This document shows, in pieces, positions 1 through 9,279 of a stretch of 64,000 nucleotides of DNA (the first letter of the stretch is position 1; each line of letters opens with the position of its first letter). The DNA comes from Seonamhaeicola sp. ML3 (GTDB lineage: Bacteria; Bacteroidota; Bacteroidia; Flavobacteriales; Flavobacteriaceae). The notes under the pieces are model-generated. The model was not told the DNA's origin. It ran no database searches and saw only the letters and a program-made list of their open reading frames with translations. The DNA lies in assembly GCF_023273855.1 (NCBI RefSeq), contig NZ_CP096884.1:1488001-1552000 (forward strand), given 5' to 3'. The position numbers and the translations under genes were made by a program.

Positions 1-52
1 AAATCTTTTTGTTTAACAGTAGCTAAATCATTCATAAAATGAATTTAAGGTT

Positions 53-60
53 TATATTTG
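53..60 (+). promoter_or_regulatory. Probable -7 promoter element of mfd
   Basis: TATATTTG matches the Bacteroidota -7 consensus TAnnTTTG and lies 20 bases before the GTG start of mfd. No TTG is seen at the expected -33 distance, so the assignment rests on the -7 box and position alone. Confidence 0.55.
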
Positions 61-79
61 CACCTCTAAATAAAAATAG

Positions 80-3000
80 GTGAGTCAACCCCATATTTCT
101 CAAACCTATGCACAGACTTTGCAAACGCAAAATCTGCGGTCTGCTATTGCCCAACCCTTCGGCTCCGCTCAGGGCAAGCCTAATAAAACACATCTAAAAG
201 GATTAGTAGGCTCCGCCTTTTCCTATGTTATTTCAAGTGTTTTTAAAGCTTCAGAAAAACCTTTTCTATTAATTTTTAATGATAAAGAAGAGGCGGCACA
301 TTACCTAAACGATTTAGAACAGCTTATTAACGATAAAGATGTGTTGTTCTATCCGGGGAGTTACCGTAGGCCATATCAGATTGAAGAGACAGACAATGCC
401 AACGTTTTGTTGCGGGCCGAGGTTTTAAATAGAATCAATTCCCGTAAAAAACCGGCAATAATTGTCACTTATCCAGATGCGCTTTTTGAGAAAGTGGTCA
501 CCAGAAGGGAGTTGGAGCGTAATACCCTAAAAGTTGCTGTTGGTGATAATCTGTCTATAGATTTTGTAAATGAAGTTTTGTTTGAATACCAATTCAAGCG
601 TGTAGATTTTGTGACCGAGCCTGGAGAGTTTTCGGTTCGTGGTGGTATAGTAGATGTGTTTTCATTTTCACATGATGAACCCTACCGTATTGAGTTTTTT
701 GGGGATGAGGTAGATAGTATCAGGACTTTTGATGTAGAATCGCAACTTTCGGTAGACCAGATTAAAAAAATCAATGTTATACCCAATGTTGCCAATAAGT
801 TTTTGGAAGAAAGCCGCCAGAGTTTCCTAAAATATATCGCTCAGAAGACAGTAGTTTGTTTGAAGAATGCAGACTTGTGCTTTTCAAGGATTGATGATTT
901 CTTCAGTAAGGCCGAAGACGCTTTTAAAGAACTATCTACAGAATTGAAGCACAGCAAGCCGGAAGAACTGTTTTGTAATTCTGAATTACTAAAAAAGCAA
1001 TTGTTGGATTTCTCTTTGATTGAGTTTGGGACACAGCGTTTCTTTTGTCATTCAGAGCGAAGCGAAGAATCTCTTAAGGACACCTCAGGCGTCATTGCGA
1101 ATGAAATGAAGCAATCTCTTCAAAATAATGAGATTACCACGTCGCAAGCTCCTCGTAATGACAACGTCATAAATTTTAACACCACCCCACAACCAGCTTT
1201 CAATAAGCAATTCAACTTATTGATAGATGATTTAAACTCCAATCATGATAAAGGTTACGTCAATTTTATAGCCTGCGTAAGTGAGCAACAGGCCAAACGT
1301 TTTCACGATATTTTTGATGATGTAGACCAGGAGGTACATTACAAAACCATTGTACAATCGCTGCACCAGGGGTTTGTAGACCATGACAATAAAATAGTTT
1401 GTTACACAGACCATCAAATATTTGAGCGTTATCATAAGTTCCACATTAAAAATGGGTATGCTAAAAAGCAGGCGATTACTCTAAAGGAACTCACCAACTT
1501 AGATGTTGGGGATTATGTTACGCACATAGACCATGGTATTGGTCGTTTTGGAGGGCTAAAAAAAATAGATGTAGAAGGTAAGAAACAGGAAGCCATCAAA
1601 TTGATTTACGGCGAGCGTGATATTCTGTATTTAAGCATCCATTCGCTTCATAAAATTACAAAGTACACAGGGAAGGATGGTAAGCCCCCAAAAGTCTATA
1701 AACTTGGTAGTTCGGCATGGAAAACCCTTAAACAGAAAACCAAGGCTCGCGTAAAGCATATTGCCTTTAACCTGATAAAGTTATACGCCAAACGAAAGAC
1801 CAGAAAGGGCTATCAATACAACCCTGATAGCTACATGCAGCATGAGTTGGAGGCTTCTTTTATTTACGAAGACACTCCAGACCAAAGTACTGCTACGGCA
1901 GATATAAAAGCCGATATGGAAAGCGAGCGTCCCATGGATCGTTTAGTTTGTGGCGATGTTGGTTTTGGGAAAACCGAAGTAGCTATTCGTGCAGCCTTTA
2001 AAGCGGTTGATAACGGAAAACAGGTCGCCGTTTTGGTGCCAACAACCATTTTGGCCTATCAACATGCTAGAACATTTAGAAAACGACTAGAGGATTTCCC
2101 AGTTGTTGTTGATTACTTAAATCGATTTAGAACCGCTAAGGAAAAACGACTGACTTTAGAAGCCTTAGAGCAGGGCAAGGTGGATATTATTATTGGAACA
2201 CATCAGCTCGTTAATAAAAACGTAAAGTTTAAAGATTTAGGGCTTTTGATAGTTGATGAGGAACAGAAATTTGGAGTGGCCGTAAAAGAAAAGCTAAAGA
2301 CCATAAAGGAGAATGTAGATGTATTGACATTAACCGCCACGCCAATTCCTAGAACACTTCAGTTTAGTTTAATGGCAGCTCGTGATTTATCGGTCATTAC
2401 CACGCCTCCGCCAAATAGATACCCCATAGAAAGTCACGTGATTCGTTTTAATGAAGAAACGGTTCGCGATGCCGTGAGCTATGAAATTCAACGTGGTGGG
2501 CAAGTATTCTTTATCCATAACAGAATCGAAAATATTAAAGAAGTGGCCGGGTTAATACAACGTCTGGTTCCAGATGCTAAAGTGGCTATTGGTCATGGGC
2601 AAATGGAAGGCAAGAAGCTTGAGCAGCTTATGTTATCGTTCATTAATGGTGAGTTTGATGTTCTTGTGAGTACAACCATTGTAGAAAGCGGCTTGGATGT
2701 ACCTAACGCCAATACCATTTTTATTAATAATGCCAATAATTTTGGGTTGAGCGACTTGCACCAAATGCGTGGTCGTGTGGGTAGAAGTAACAAAAAAGCG
2801 TTCTGTTATTTCATCACGCCAGACTATTCTGCTATGACCGAAGATGCACGTAAGCGTATTTCGGCATTAGAACAATTTACAGAGTTGGGTAGCGGATTCA
2901 ACATTGCCATGAAGGATTTGGAAATCCGTGGTGCTGGAGATTTACTAGGCGGGGAACAAAGCGGATTTATCAATGAAATAGGATTCGATACCTATCAAAA

Positions 3001-3547
3001 AATATTGAACGAAGCCATCGAAGAACTCAAAGAAAACGAGTTCAAGGATTTATATAACGAACCAGACGAAGATAAGGTTTATGTGAAAGATGTGACTATC
3101 GATTCTGATTTTGAGTTACTTTTCCCAGATAGTTACGTGAATAATATTGCTGAAAGATTAAGCCTCTATACCAAATTAAACGAACTTAAAACCGAAGAAG
3201 AATTAGCAACTTTCGAAAAAGATTTAATCGACAGGTTTGGTGAACTTCCAGAGCAAGTGACCGATTTACTTTATAGTGTCCAAATAAAGTGGATTGCCAC
3301 AAAGATTGGATTTGAAAAGGTTATTATGAAGCAAGGAAAACTTATCGGTTATTTTATAAGTGATCAACAAAGTAATTTTTATCAAAGTCCAGCTTTTACT
3401 AAACTTTTGGGTTATGTACAATCAAATTCCAAGTTGTGTAAAATGAAAGAGAAACAAACACGCCAAGGCTTACGATTATTACTTACTTTTGATAATGTAA
3501 ATTCTGTAGAAAAAGCCTTAGCGCTATTGAAACCTATTGTGGCTTGA
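80..3547 (+). CDS. mfd: Transcription-repair coupling factor Mfd
   Basis: Mfd is a DNA translocase that removes RNA polymerase stalled at lesions and recruits the UvrABC excision machinery. The 1155-residue protein has the expected order: UvrB-like N-terminal domain, RNA-polymerase-interacting CarD-like domain near residue 475 (VGDYVTHIDHGIGRF), RecG/superfamily 2 helicase motor with Walker A GFGKT near residue 625 and a DEEQ box near 725, helicase C domain with QMRGRVGR, and the TRCF C-terminal domain. The start is GTG, 20 bases after a promoter-like box; no upstream ATG is available. Oddly, two stretches are translated palindromic repeats rather than family sequence: about residues 24-34 (from 149-180) and about 323-362 (from 1046-1165, reading CHSERSEES...APRND). 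Both keep the frame. The second falls before the CarD-like domain in a region likely to tolerate extra loop. The call itself is certain. Confidence 0.97.
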   Translation: MSQPHISQTYAQTLQTQNLRSAIAQPFGSAQGKPNKTHLKGLVGSAFSYVISSVFKASEKPFLLIFNDKEEAAHYLNDLEQLINDKDVLFYPGSYRRPYQIEETDNANVLLRAEVLNRINSRKKPAIIVTYPDALFEKVVTRRELERNTLKVAVGDNLSIDFVNEVLFEYQFKRVDFVTEPGEFSVRGGIVDVFSFSHDEPYRIEFFGDEVDSIRTFDVESQLSVDQIKKINVIPNVANKFLEESRQSFLKYIAQKTVVCLKNADLCFSRIDDFFSKAEDAFKELSTELKHSKPEELFCNSELLKKQLLDFSLIEFGTQRFFCHSERSEESLKDTSGVIANEMKQSLQNNEITTSQAPRNDNVINFNTTPQPAFNKQFNLLIDDLNSNHDKGYVNFIACVSEQQAKRFHDIFDDVDQEVHYKTIVQSLHQGFVDHDNKIVCYTDHQIFERYHKFHIKNGYAKKQAITLKELTNLDVGDYVTHIDHGIGRFGGLKKIDVEGKKQEAIKLIYGERDILYLSIHSLHKITKYTGKDGKPPKVYKLGSSAWKTLKQKTKARVKHIAFNLIKLYAKRKTRKGYQYNPDSYMQHELEASFIYEDTPDQSTATADIKADMESERPMDRLVCGDVGFGKTEVAIRAAFKAVDNGKQVAVLVPTTILAYQHARTFRKRLEDFPVVVDYLNRFRTAKEKRLTLEALEQGKVDIIIGTHQLVNKNVKFKDLGLLIVDEEQKFGVAVKEKLKTIKENVDVLTLTATPIPRTLQFSLMAARDLSVITTPPPNRYPIESHVIRFNEETVRDAVSYEIQRGGQVFFIHNRIENIKEVAGLIQRLVPDAKVAIGHGQMEGKKLEQLMLSFINGEFDVLVSTTIVESGLDVPNANTIFINNANNFGLSDLHQMRGRVGRSNKKAFCYFITPDYSAMTEDARKRISALEQFTELGSGFNIAMKDLEIRGAGDLLGGEQSGFINEIGFDTYQKILNEAIEELKENEFKDLYNEPDEDKVYVKDVTIDSDFELLFPDSYVNNIAERLSLYTKLNELKTEEELATFEKDLIDRFGELPEQVTDLLYSVQIKWIATKIGFEKVIMKQGKLIGYFISDQQSNFYQSPAFTKLLGYVQSNSKLCKMKEKQTRQGLRLLLTFDNVNSVEKALALLKPIVA
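149..180. repeat. Palindromic repeat inserted in frame in mfd (N-terminal copy)
   Basis: GCCC-aa-CCCTTCGGCTCCGCTCAGGGC has complementary outer bases (CCCT/AGGG) and the typical look of dispersed intergenic repeats in this phylum. It is translated as QPFGSAQGKPN, which is unlike the rest of the Mfd N-terminus. The flanking sequence (…TLQTQNLRSAIA… and …LKGLVGSAFSYV) reads as normal Mfd. Confidence 0.6.
1046..1165. repeat. Composite palindromic repeat inserted in frame in mfd
   Basis: Two repeat modules lie back to back. The first is TGTCATTCAGAGCGAAGCGA followed by AGAATCTC. The second starts GTCATTGCGA at 1091, carries GCAATCTCTT ... GAGATTACC in the middle and ends TCGTAATGAC at 1153-1162, so its ends are inverted copies. 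This is the familiar dispersed-repeat pattern, here read through as about 40 amino acids of Mfd without a stop or frameshift. Confidence 0.75.
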
Positions 3548-3567
3548 TATTTGTCAAGATTTAGTAA

Positions 3568-4896
3568 ATGAACAGTGTCCTAAAATACATCTTAATATTA
3601 ATTTTTTTGCCTTCAGTGCTTTTGGCACAGCATACTATTAAGGGAACATTTACTCCTGCCGAAGATTATAATGTGGCCATTCTTTATAAAGTTACACCCA
3701 CGGTTTCAGAGTACATTGCCAATGCTGAAATTGGTGAGGATGGTATTTTCGAGATTCAATTAGATTCTACTGCAACCAAAGGTATGTACAGGTTGGTTTA
3801 CGCCCTGCCTCAAGAAGATTATAATTTTGATATTATTTACAATGGGAAAGAAGACATTGAATTGAGCTTTAATAGTGAAACGGGAGTTGAATTTTTATCA
3901 TCAATAGAAAATTCGTTATTGGCTTCGTACACAAATAGCATGTCTATGGTAACCCATAGTATCAGTAAGTTTTTCACCGAGCAAAGTGAAGATACCTTGG
4001 CTTTGGCAAAAATATTTAAAACGCAAAAAGGGGCACAAACAAATTTCGAGGCTGCAGCTAAAGGCCGTATTGTCCTAGAGTTTATTAAAGCAAATACACC
4101 CTATATTCCGGAGACTTTTGAAGATGTTAAAACCTACGTGAACAACATAAAACAACATTATTTTGATCATATTGATTTCACTAATATCACATTACAAAGC
4201 TCGAACTTTTTAGAGGAGAAAATATTGAATTACGTCTTTGGCATGACTATGGATTCTGAAGACGATATTAAAAACTACAAGAACAATATTGATGTTGCCT
4301 GTAAAGCCATGGCACCTGCGCCTATGGCGGTAAAACGAATCTTACTGTTAAGTCTATGGCAGCAAATGGCCGATTTAAATTTTGAAAGTGTAGCTAACTA
4401 TATTTCTGAAAAGTATTTGATGGATATTGCGGTAGAATTGAATGACCAGGAACTATTAAATACACTTATTAAATACGCCGATGTGTCTTTGGGGAAAACA
4501 GCTCCAGATTTCTCTTTTGAAATAGTTGAAGAAGGAAAAACGACTTCTAGAAAGTTAATGGATTTTGATGGTTTTAAAGAGTATGTTATTGTTTTCTGGA
4601 GTAGTACTTGCGGACATTGTTTAGATGAAATACCACAATTATATACTTTTTGTGAAACTAAAGTGCACCTAAAAGTTATAGCCATTGGCTTAGAAGATGA
4701 ACCCAATGATTGGAAAAGCTTAACTTACGATTATCCCAATTTTGTTCATGTGTATGGCGAAGGAAAGTGGGATAATGAAATTGGTAACACCTACAGTGTT
4801 TCAGCAACACCTACATATTTTGTGCTCGATAAAGACAAAAAGATTACTGCTAAACCAGAGGATTTTGAGGCTTTAAAAAAAGTATTGGAAAACTAG
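3568..4896 (+). CDS. Thioredoxin/TlpA-family thiol-disulfide protein
   Basis: A 442-residue exported protein. Residues 1-20 are a signal peptide (hydrophobic run ending LLAQ), the middle ~300 residues are a DUF4369-like/all-helical region typical of Bacteroidota TlpA fusions, and residues ~315-442 form a thioredoxin fold with the redox motif CGHC in WSSTCGHCLDEIP and the cis-proline segment SATPTYFVLD. It most likely works in the periplasm as a thiol-disulfide oxidoreductase, for example in reductive maturation of envelope or cytochrome proteins. It follows mfd by 20 bases on the same strand and may be read from the same transcript, although no functional link is evident. Substrate is unknown. 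Confidence 0.85.
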   Translation: MNSVLKYILILIFLPSVLLAQHTIKGTFTPAEDYNVAILYKVTPTVSEYIANAEIGEDGIFEIQLDSTATKGMYRLVYALPQEDYNFDIIYNGKEDIELSFNSETGVEFLSSIENSLLASYTNSMSMVTHSISKFFTEQSEDTLALAKIFKTQKGAQTNFEAAAKGRIVLEFIKANTPYIPETFEDVKTYVNNIKQHYFDHIDFTNITLQSSNFLEEKILNYVFGMTMDSEDDIKNYKNNIDVACKAMAPAPMAVKRILLLSLWQQMADLNFESVANYISEKYLMDIAVELNDQELLNTLIKYADVSLGKTAPDFSFEIVEEGKTTSRKLMDFDGFKEYVIVFWSSTCGHCLDEIPQLYTFCETKVHLKVIAIGLEDEPNDWKSLTYDYPNFVHVYGEGKWDNEIGNTYSVSATPTYFVLDKDKKITAKPEDFEALKKVLEN

Positions 4897-4934
4897 TCTT
4901 TCCTCCAGAAGGAGGAACGACTCAAGCATCTATT

Positions 4935-5004
4935 TGTCATGCTGAATTCATTTCAGTATCTCATCGTAGGTTTGAGCAGACCCTGAAACGAGTTCAGGGA
5001 GACA
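4935..5004. repeat. Bipartite palindromic repeat, copy 1
   Basis: Left module TGTCATGCTGAATTCATTTC... (4935-4961) and right module AGACCCTGAAACGAGTTCAG... (4978-5004) are each imperfect palindromes. Read on the other strand, the pair matches 37759-37827: the right module differs at one base in 27 and the left at two in 27. It lies between two convergent genes, where it could also act as a transcription end. Confidence 0.8.
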
Positions 5005-5012
5005 CCAGAGTG

Positions 5013-5372
5013 TCAAAAGTGATAAAAAGCGTCTTCTAAATGCTCTATTTTAAATTGCTTCCCTTCCTTAACAATAGCGATGATATCAAATCGTACCTCG
5101 ACATCCAGGCCATTAACGGTTACATATTCATCAACGGCCTTTACTAGGTTTTTTATTTGTTTTGGCTTAACAAAGTCCTGCGGATTTCCAAAATCTGTAG
5201 TAGAACGTGTTTTTACTTCAATAATGGCTAGGATGTCATCTTTTTGGGCGATGACATCTACTTCGGCTTTATCAAATCGGTAATTACGTTCAACAATTTC
5301 ATAATTATTTTGTACTAAGAAATCAACTGCTAGTTGTTCTCCTTTTTTACCGAGTTCGTTGTGTTTTGCCAT
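5013..5372 (-). CDS. YraN/UPF0102 family endonuclease-like protein
   Basis: A 119-residue protein of normal length for the UPF0102 (YraN) family, which adopts a restriction-endonuclease-like fold. The N-terminus GKKGEQLAVDFLVQNNYEI and the core motif with acidic and lysine residues (AEVDVIAQKDD...LAIIEVKTR) are the family hallmarks: the D and ExK residues would form the nuclease active site. The biological role of the family is not settled (it has been linked to DNA processing). Its start is 14 bases below the end of the upstream DUF3857 gene, so the two may be cotranscribed. Confidence 0.93.
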   Translation of the reverse strand: MAKHNELGKKGEQLAVDFLVQNNYEIVERNYRFDKAEVDVIAQKDDILAIIEVKTRSTTDFGNPQDFVKPKQIKNLVKAVDEYVTVNGLDVEVRFDIIAIVKEGKQFKIEHLEDAFYHF

Positions 5373-5386
5373 TATGGATACAACGT

Positions 5387-7351
5387 TTATATAGGCTCGA
5401 AAATGAGAACAAGTTTATTAAAATCGGCGGCACTATTTATTACCGTTCTGTAGGCTTCGTAATCTTTTGTAGCGATGATGTTTTCACGATAATGCTCGTC
5501 GGCTGTAATCGATAACACATTGTCTTTTATTTCGTAGTAAGAGTGGAAAATGAGTAACTCCTCACCATCTTTTTCAAAGGTATTTTTAATATTAATATCA
5601 TCTAGATTGGCCACTTTGTAACCCTCGGGAATTTTAATGTTTATTGTTCTTAGATAACTGCGATTAAACTCGTTCTCAACAGGCAGTACTCTGGATTTTT
5701 CTTGATAAAGTTGCATTTGCGCTCCTATTAAATCGCCTGCTTTAAATAGATATTTTCTACCTGCTTTTTCTGTCAGTGCCTCGGTTTCAAAATCTATAAC
5801 AAACCGAATGGGTTTTGCGCCAGATAATTTAGGGTCGTCGTTGAATATTTCTTTTTTAGTAATGTTAATGTCTTCATGAATTCTTTTAGCAATACCATCT
5901 ATGAGTTCCTCTCGATCTTCATCTTTTATTAAATGAATATAGGGCTGAAAATACATGGCATAGTAACCGCCCATAGCGTGGTCTAGTTTAATCTTACTAT
6001 TTGAAATATTATCGGTTTCGAAATTGACATCAATAATCATTTTATCCACGGTTTCATCTGCCGTTATAGGTTTTATGAATTTTGTTTTTCCAAGTCCAGA
6101 AACAAAGTCGCCCACCTTAACTTCTTTAATAAAAAGACCGTAATTATCGGTAAGGTAAGCAGGAGGGAAGCCAAAACGCGACTCGGGTTCCGTAGGCGAA
6201 AGGTACTTTTTAGATTTAGGGAAATAAATTAAAAAGTCTGTAAGATAATTGTTGGCCTCGAAGTCTCGATCAAACTTGAGCTCAAGCCTGTTACTTGTAA
6301 GAACAAGTTCGTGCTTTATATTTAAAGCTTTGAAAAGGCTGATATAAAGTTTTAAAATACCGGTTTCGTTAGCGATTTTTTTATCGACTACTTCAACAAG
6401 ATTTTCCAGACTTTCGCTACTATCTTCGGCAACATAAATATTGCTCTTAATATAAAACTCCAGATTCCTAATAAGGTCCTCTTCACCCTGATTGGTATTA
6501 TCAATAGCTTCTTTTATGAATTTTTTAATGGCGCCCTGCGCTTTGCTACTTAATTCACCATAATAAAAACTGTAAATGTTTTGCGCTACTTTGGTGTAAG
6601 ATGAAATATCTCTGGAGTTATCGGCTGTGTTTCTGTCGAGTTTATACACTACTGCTTTTTTTGACGCGTTATAAGCCGATAATTCTTCTTTCTCAAGAGC
6701 ACTTATATCATTAACTCTTAAACTCCAGTGAAGTTTGTCTTTTATAACAGTATCCTGAATAATTTCTGGAGCATCGTTGAGCGATTTAAAATCGAAAACC
6801 AAATTCTTTGGAGCGTACAAATCGAACTCTACATTTTGTTTCTTAAAGTCTGATTGAAAATTGATTTTGTTCCCTCGGTATCTCGGATAGCGTTTTACCA
6901 CGTAGTAATATTCTATAAAACTGCCCTTTTCTATGCCCTCGAATGCAAAAAATTTGTAGTTTCTACCTGTTTCTTCATCTTGAGCAGTTAAGATTTTAGA
7001 ATCGTCCAACTCAATTATTTCTCCATTTTTATTAATCACTCTGGCCTTATTGACTTTAAGCTCTGAAGAGTTGTTATACGGTAAATAGATCTTGTTGTAG
7101 TATTCAATCTGTTCATCGGAATTTAACCAAAGCACACGGTGTTCCAAAAAGTACTCTACAAGCCCGTTTTCTTGAAAGTGAAATTCTGTTAGGATTTTGT
7201 CTTTAAGTGCGATAACATCGTCTGTTGTTCCGTTTTCAACAGCGTAAGATGGACTTTCTTCCCACGAATAGGTTTCGTAAAATGGCGTTGTTTGAGCTAA
7301 GATTATTTGGGTAAATAAAACAATAGCCAGTAGTAATTTGTTTTTTAACAT
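5387..7351 (-). CDS. DUF3857-domain exported protein with degenerate transglutaminase domain
   Basis: A 654-residue protein with a signal peptide (KNKLLLAIVLFTQIILAQ). Residues ~55-225 match the DUF3857 beta-rich domain, residues ~290-400 correspond to the transglutaminase-like domain, and the rest is a C-terminal beta domain. In the downstream paralogue-order gene (7362-9278) the catalytic block reads KKYGDCKD; here the equivalent block reads KKIANETG, so the nucleophilic cysteine is missing and the histidine block is also not recognisable. It is therefore probably a non-catalytic partner. It lies 10 bases after its paralogue and is last of a three-gene unit starting with the repeat protein at 12579. 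Confidence 0.85.
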   Translation of the reverse strand: MLKNKLLLAIVLFTQIILAQTTPFYETYSWEESPSYAVENGTTDDVIALKDKILTEFHFQENGLVEYFLEHRVLWLNSDEQIEYYNKIYLPYNNSSELKVNKARVINKNGEIIELDDSKILTAQDEETGRNYKFFAFEGIEKGSFIEYYYVVKRYPRYRGNKINFQSDFKKQNVEFDLYAPKNLVFDFKSLNDAPEIIQDTVIKDKLHWSLRVNDISALEKEELSAYNASKKAVVYKLDRNTADNSRDISSYTKVAQNIYSFYYGELSSKAQGAIKKFIKEAIDNTNQGEEDLIRNLEFYIKSNIYVAEDSSESLENLVEVVDKKIANETGILKLYISLFKALNIKHELVLTSNRLELKFDRDFEANNYLTDFLIYFPKSKKYLSPTEPESRFGFPPAYLTDNYGLFIKEVKVGDFVSGLGKTKFIKPITADETVDKMIIDVNFETDNISNSKIKLDHAMGGYYAMYFQPYIHLIKDEDREELIDGIAKRIHEDINITKKEIFNDDPKLSGAKPIRFVIDFETEALTEKAGRKYLFKAGDLIGAQMQLYQEKSRVLPVENEFNRSYLRTINIKIPEGYKVANLDDINIKNTFEKDGEELLIFHSYYEIKDNVLSITADEHYRENIIATKDYEAYRTVINSAADFNKLVLIFEPI

Positions 7352-7361
7352 GTTTAGTGGA

Positions 7362-9278
7362 TTATATTTTTTTCAGAATAATAACTTCTTTGAATGCTTT
7401 TTCTATGTTCTTTATAAGTGCATTAACGTCCTTTTGCTGCTCTAAATCTAACGTAATAAAATCTAGTTTAAAACTGTGGTGATAGGTTATTTCGTTGTCT
7501 TTAACAGAGTAAGTAATATTACTTGACAGATAATCGTTAGATAAATCTACATTTTCCGGAATGTAGTCAACGGAGTAACCCTCGGGTATTTTTAAATATG
7601 TGGTATAACTAAAGTAGTTTTTGTGTTCGTATTCTATTGCGTTTTTCCTGTCTTTATCGGTTTTGTAAGACGATAAGTCTTTTATAAAATTTAGATTGAG
7701 GTAGATTTCATTACCCAATTTTTTTGCATAATCATTAATAGAGAACTCATAATCTATGACAAAGTTTTTTTCGTAATCGTACTTATTGGTTTCCTTAAAT
7801 GATTGTATCAGGAATTTATTCGACCCTTTGCGTAACCGCGTATTGTAAAAACTTTTAATTTTTTCATCGGTAGTTTTATCCTCGAGGTAGTGAAATGTAT
7901 CTATTTTATTATATCCAGATATTTCGGTTTTAGAAGTCCCTAAAATATGTTCGTTCTCGAGTTTAACATACGCGGTATCTATAACCGCATTTTTTTCGGC
8001 AGGCACTACAGGTACTTTTTTAACTATGAAATCTGAAGGGCCATTGGCAATTAGGGCTTCTTTTCCTTGAATAAAGGACGTTGGATAATCTATAGCGACA
8101 TACCTTCCCGTAGCATCTAAGAAATAGGTTTTGTTATTGCTATCGGTATAAGAAAGAATCATGTGGTTGTCTACAATAGGCGTAGGAACCTCACTATAGG
8201 TATAGGGTATTTTTCGTGTGCCAATCCAAGTTAAATCGCCTTTTAAGTCAGCAATCTCGAGCATTTTATAAAGAATACTGGAATTGTCTTTACAATCGCC
8301 ATACTTTTTTTGGTAAACCTCGTTGGCCTGTCTGGGAATAAATCCTCCTAAAGCATATTCAAAAGCAATGTACTTTATGTTTTTTTGGGTCCAGTAATAA
8401 ATAGCTTTCACCTTTTCTAAGTCGCTAGCTTTATTAGCTGTAAGGTCTTCAACCAATTTAACCAGGTTTTCGTCTACCTCTTCTTGGTTTACATCTTTTA
8501 CCAAAGAATAGTACCAGTTATAGAGGTCTGAAACGTTTTGGGCTAAATTTTCACTCTCGTTTTTATATTGGTAAGACGTTATTATGGGTACAATATGCGG
8601 AAATATTGTTTTATAAGATGGGGCATTGGATTCTATCTCGTATTCATCTATGTTATTCAATTCCCATGTGTATATGTTAGCTCCTCTTTTTTCTTGTTTT
8701 TTGAAATCTATGTTTAAATGATCGGTATTGAATTCTTTAAATGACATTTCAATGCCTTTGTCGGCCACAATGGTTACTTTATTATTTACGATTGGTGAAA
8801 AATCACCAAAATAAAACGGACTTAAAAAGCGGGGGTTCTTTACGTTCTCAGTATATTTTAAAACCGATTTCGCGCCTTTTTTTAAATTAGGAAATATAAA
8901 ATTTAGAGACTTGGAATCATCATAAAAAGAATCGTCTAGCTCATCTTTTTCCTTAAAATCGGTAACTTCAAATTCTTTGTATTTTCCGTTGGAAAACACA
9001 AAAGAAGAGGCTTCTACCTTTTCCAATTCAAAGAAAGAAGAAAAGCTAAGCGCCCTTTTAGAAGCATAGCTTGCCCCTTCGCTTAAATACAAATCTTCTT
9101 CAAGAAACTCTTGGGTTATATCTATGTTACCATCATTAAGTTCAATCGTAATGGTCGTGTTTTTATTAAGCGTTACCGAATTTGCATTGGGATACAACTT
9201 TTTATAAAGTTTGAATTCCTTGGATTCTTGGCCCAAACATGTGGCCGTTACAAAAAGTATGGTGAAAAGTAAGCGCAT
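7362..9278 (-). CDS. DUF3857/transglutaminase-domain exported protein
   Basis: The protein starts at the ATG at 9276-9278, giving a good signal peptide (MRLLFTILFVTATCLGQ); the longer open frame (to 9380) would overlap the upstream gene by about 100 bases and bury this signal. The 638-residue product has a DUF3857 domain (~residues 40-210) and a transglutaminase-like core with an apparently intact Cys-His-Asp triad: Cys in KKYGDCKD, His in VDNHMIL, Asp in FLDATGRY. Members of this family are exported in Bacteroidota; substrates are unknown, with protein crosslinking or peptide hydrolysis as options. The start lies one base after the stop of the MORN-repeat gene, a strong sign of translational coupling. 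Confidence 0.88.
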   Translation of the reverse strand: MRLLFTILFVTATCLGQESKEFKLYKKLYPNANSVTLNKNTTITIELNDGNIDITQEFLEEDLYLSEGASYASKRALSFSSFFELEKVEASSFVFSNGKYKEFEVTDFKEKDELDDSFYDDSKSLNFIFPNLKKGAKSVLKYTENVKNPRFLSPFYFGDFSPIVNNKVTIVADKGIEMSFKEFNTDHLNIDFKKQEKRGANIYTWELNNIDEYEIESNAPSYKTIFPHIVPIITSYQYKNESENLAQNVSDLYNWYYSLVKDVNQEEVDENLVKLVEDLTANKASDLEKVKAIYYWTQKNIKYIAFEYALGGFIPRQANEVYQKKYGDCKDNSSILYKMLEIADLKGDLTWIGTRKIPYTYSEVPTPIVDNHMILSYTDSNNKTYFLDATGRYVAIDYPTSFIQGKEALIANGPSDFIVKKVPVVPAEKNAVIDTAYVKLENEHILGTSKTEISGYNKIDTFHYLEDKTTDEKIKSFYNTRLRKGSNKFLIQSFKETNKYDYEKNFVIDYEFSINDYAKKLGNEIYLNLNFIKDLSSYKTDKDRKNAIEYEHKNYFSYTTYLKIPEGYSVDYIPENVDLSNDYLSSNITYSVKDNEITYHHSFKLDFITLDLEQQKDVNALIKNIEKAFKEVIILKKI

Positions 9279-9279
9279 G

